A stretch of DNA of 6,758 nt, from contig JAITVC010000148.1 of the NCBI GenBank assembly GCA_031286005.1, positions 1 to 6,758 on the forward strand, read 5' to 3'. A program made the position numbers and the translations under genes. Each line of letters opens with the position of its first letter. The stretch's first letter is position 1. The stretch is from Bacteroidales bacterium. GTDB lineage: Bacteria > Bacteroidota > Bacteroidia > Bacteroidales > P3. This document shows positions 5,881 to 6,758 of this stretch, piece by piece. The notes below the pieces were generated by a model. The model was not told the DNA's origin and searched no databases. It saw only the letters and a program-made list of their open reading frames with translations.

Positions 5881-6642
5881 ATGCTAAACATCCTAATCAC
5901 CAACGACGACGGTATCCACGCCAAAGGGCTCCGTTCGCTCATCGAAATTGCGCGCCCTTTTGGCCATATAACCGTAGTTGCACCCGACTCCCCGAATTCC
6001 GGAATGGGACATGCCATCACCGTTAACCGGCCGTTGCGGTTGCGCTTAATCCAAAAAGATACCAATTATCAAGAATATAGTTGTTCGGGAACACCTGTCG
6101 ATTGTGTAAAAATGGGACTGAAAGTAGCTTTGGAAAACCAAAAAGTCGATTTGTTGATTTCGGGTATCAATCATGGCTCAAATGCGTCGTCCAACGTCAT
6201 TTATAGCGGAACAATGGGCGCCGCCATCGAAGGCTCGATGGAAGGCATCAAATCCGTTGGATTCTCGTTGCTCGACTACGACCACGACGCTGATTTCTCG
6301 CAAAGCGCCGACTTCATTCGCGAAATCATTGCTAAAATTCTCGAAACATCCATTCCCAAAGGTATTTCACTCAATGTGAATATTCCCAAAGCCCAAAAAG
6401 AAGACATCAAAGGCGTGCGTATATGCACACAAGCCGATGCCTATTGGGTTGAAGAGTATATCGCCCGCAAAGACCCTTGGAATGGCGATTACTACTGGCT
6501 TTCGGGCGATTTTGAATGCGACAACGTTGTAGAAGGTTCTGATATTCACGCTTTAGAGAATAACTATATTTCGATTGTCCCCATTCAGTATGACCTCACC
6601 GCTTTAGGAATGCTTGATAAATTAAAGCACTTGAATCAATGA
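5881..6642 (+). CDS. surE: 5'/3'-nucleotidase SurE
   Basis: SurE is a metal-dependent phosphatase that removes phosphate from nucleoside 5'- and 3'-monophosphates. The 253-residue protein has the family's N-terminal signature ILITNDDGIHAKGLRSL (4-20), where D9 and D10 are metal ligands. It continues with VAPDSPNSGMGHAIT (33-47), supplying S40, then SGTPVDC (69-75) and the SGINHGSN loop (94-101), supplying N97; YSGTMGAAIEG (108-118) follows. By comparison with characterised SurE proteins, D9, D10, S40 and N97 form the metal site, so the active site appears complete. Length is normal. A strong TAnnTTTG element lies 15 bases upstream of the ATG. The stop codon overlaps the lpxB start in ATGA, so the two genes are probably translationally coupled. 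The surE-lpxB order is, from general knowledge, common in Bacteroidota. The link to lipid A synthesis is positional only. Confidence 0.97.
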   Translation: MLNILITNDDGIHAKGLRSLIEIARPFGHITVVAPDSPNSGMGHAITVNRPLRLRLIQKDTNYQEYSCSGTPVDCVKMGLKVALENQKVDLLISGINHGSNASSNVIYSGTMGAAIEGSMEGIKSVGFSLLDYDHDADFSQSADFIREIIAKILETSIPKGISLNVNIPKAQKEDIKGVRICTQADAYWVEEYIARKDPWNGDYYWLSGDFECDNVVEGSDIHALENNYISIVPIQYDLTALGMLDKLKHLNQ

Positions 6643-6758
6643 AGCTCTATATCATCGCAGGCGAGGCATCCGGCGATTTGCACGGCTCAAATTTAGTCAG
6701 AGAACTGAAAAATTTGAACGCTAATCTGCAAATCCGGGGTTGGGGGGGCGATTTGATG
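6639..6758 (+). CDS. lpxB: Lipid-A-disaccharide synthase LpxB, N-terminal 40 residues
   Basis: LpxB is a membrane-associated glycosyltransferase (GT19 family) that joins UDP-2,3-diacylglucosamine and lipid X to form the lipid A disaccharide precursor. The visible 40 codons begin MKLYIIAGEASGDLHGSNLV, carrying the family hallmark AGEASGDLHG (7-16), and reach the WGGDLM motif (35-40) at the window edge. The remainder of the gene lies outside. The ATG at 6639 overlaps the surE stop by 4 bp (ATGA). A run of seven G (6742-6748) encodes part of W35-G36-G37. The gene implies a Gram-negative outer membrane containing lipid A, consistent with the T9SS genes next door. Confidence 0.95.
   Translation, partial: MKLYIIAGEASGDLHGSNLVRELKNLNANLQIRGWGGDLM

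Overview
The window is a piece of a Bacteroidota chromosome, most likely order Bacteroidales or a near relative (order is inference). The evidence is a PorP/SprF-family protein next to large secreted Ig-like proteins, one ending in the gliding-motility-associated (CHU_C, type B) C-terminal domain of type IX secretion (T9SS) substrates; TAnnTTTG promoter elements; A-rich leaders without Shine-Dalgarno sequences; and a surE-lpxB pair.

Layout. Positions 1-5568 hold three genes on the minus strand, in transcription order: an 879-residue secreted multidomain protein with a type B sorting domain (5568-2929), a 311-residue PorP/SprF outer-membrane protein (2765-1830), and a second secreted multidomain protein (1771 to beyond position 1) whose C-terminus lies outside the window. 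This looks like one operon of T9SS cargo plus its substrate-specific outer-membrane partner, driven from a promoter near 5655-5686. Positions 5569-5880 form a divergent regulatory region. Positions 5881-6758 hold surE and the start of lpxB on the plus strand, overlapping by 4 bp.

The least ordinary content is repeat structure. Seven-base units (TAATTCG/TAATTCT/TAATTTT, with related TACCTCG/CACCTCG and TTTACC types) fill both gaps between the three minus-strand genes, begin at or next to the preceding stop codons, occupy the -33 zone of the surE promoter, and occur once inside the coding sequence of the downstream secreted protein as an in-frame array encoding ELRITNYEL. The 163-bp gap between the first two minus-strand genes is almost entirely heptamers, and its ends can pair as a 15-bp imperfect stem. 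A separate array of four 11-bp units and a perfect 8-3-8 inverted repeat lie in the divergent region.

A second oddity concerns proteins. The two secreted proteins carry what look like complementary halves of one parallel beta-helix domain: the downstream protein has the leading rungs and the upstream protein has the trailing rungs and the end motif.

I do not see a wholly new enzymatic system, RNA gene, CRISPR array or insertion sequence. The candidates for undescribed biology are the heptamer repeat family, especially its coding and promoter copies, and the domain shuffling in the T9SS cargo.
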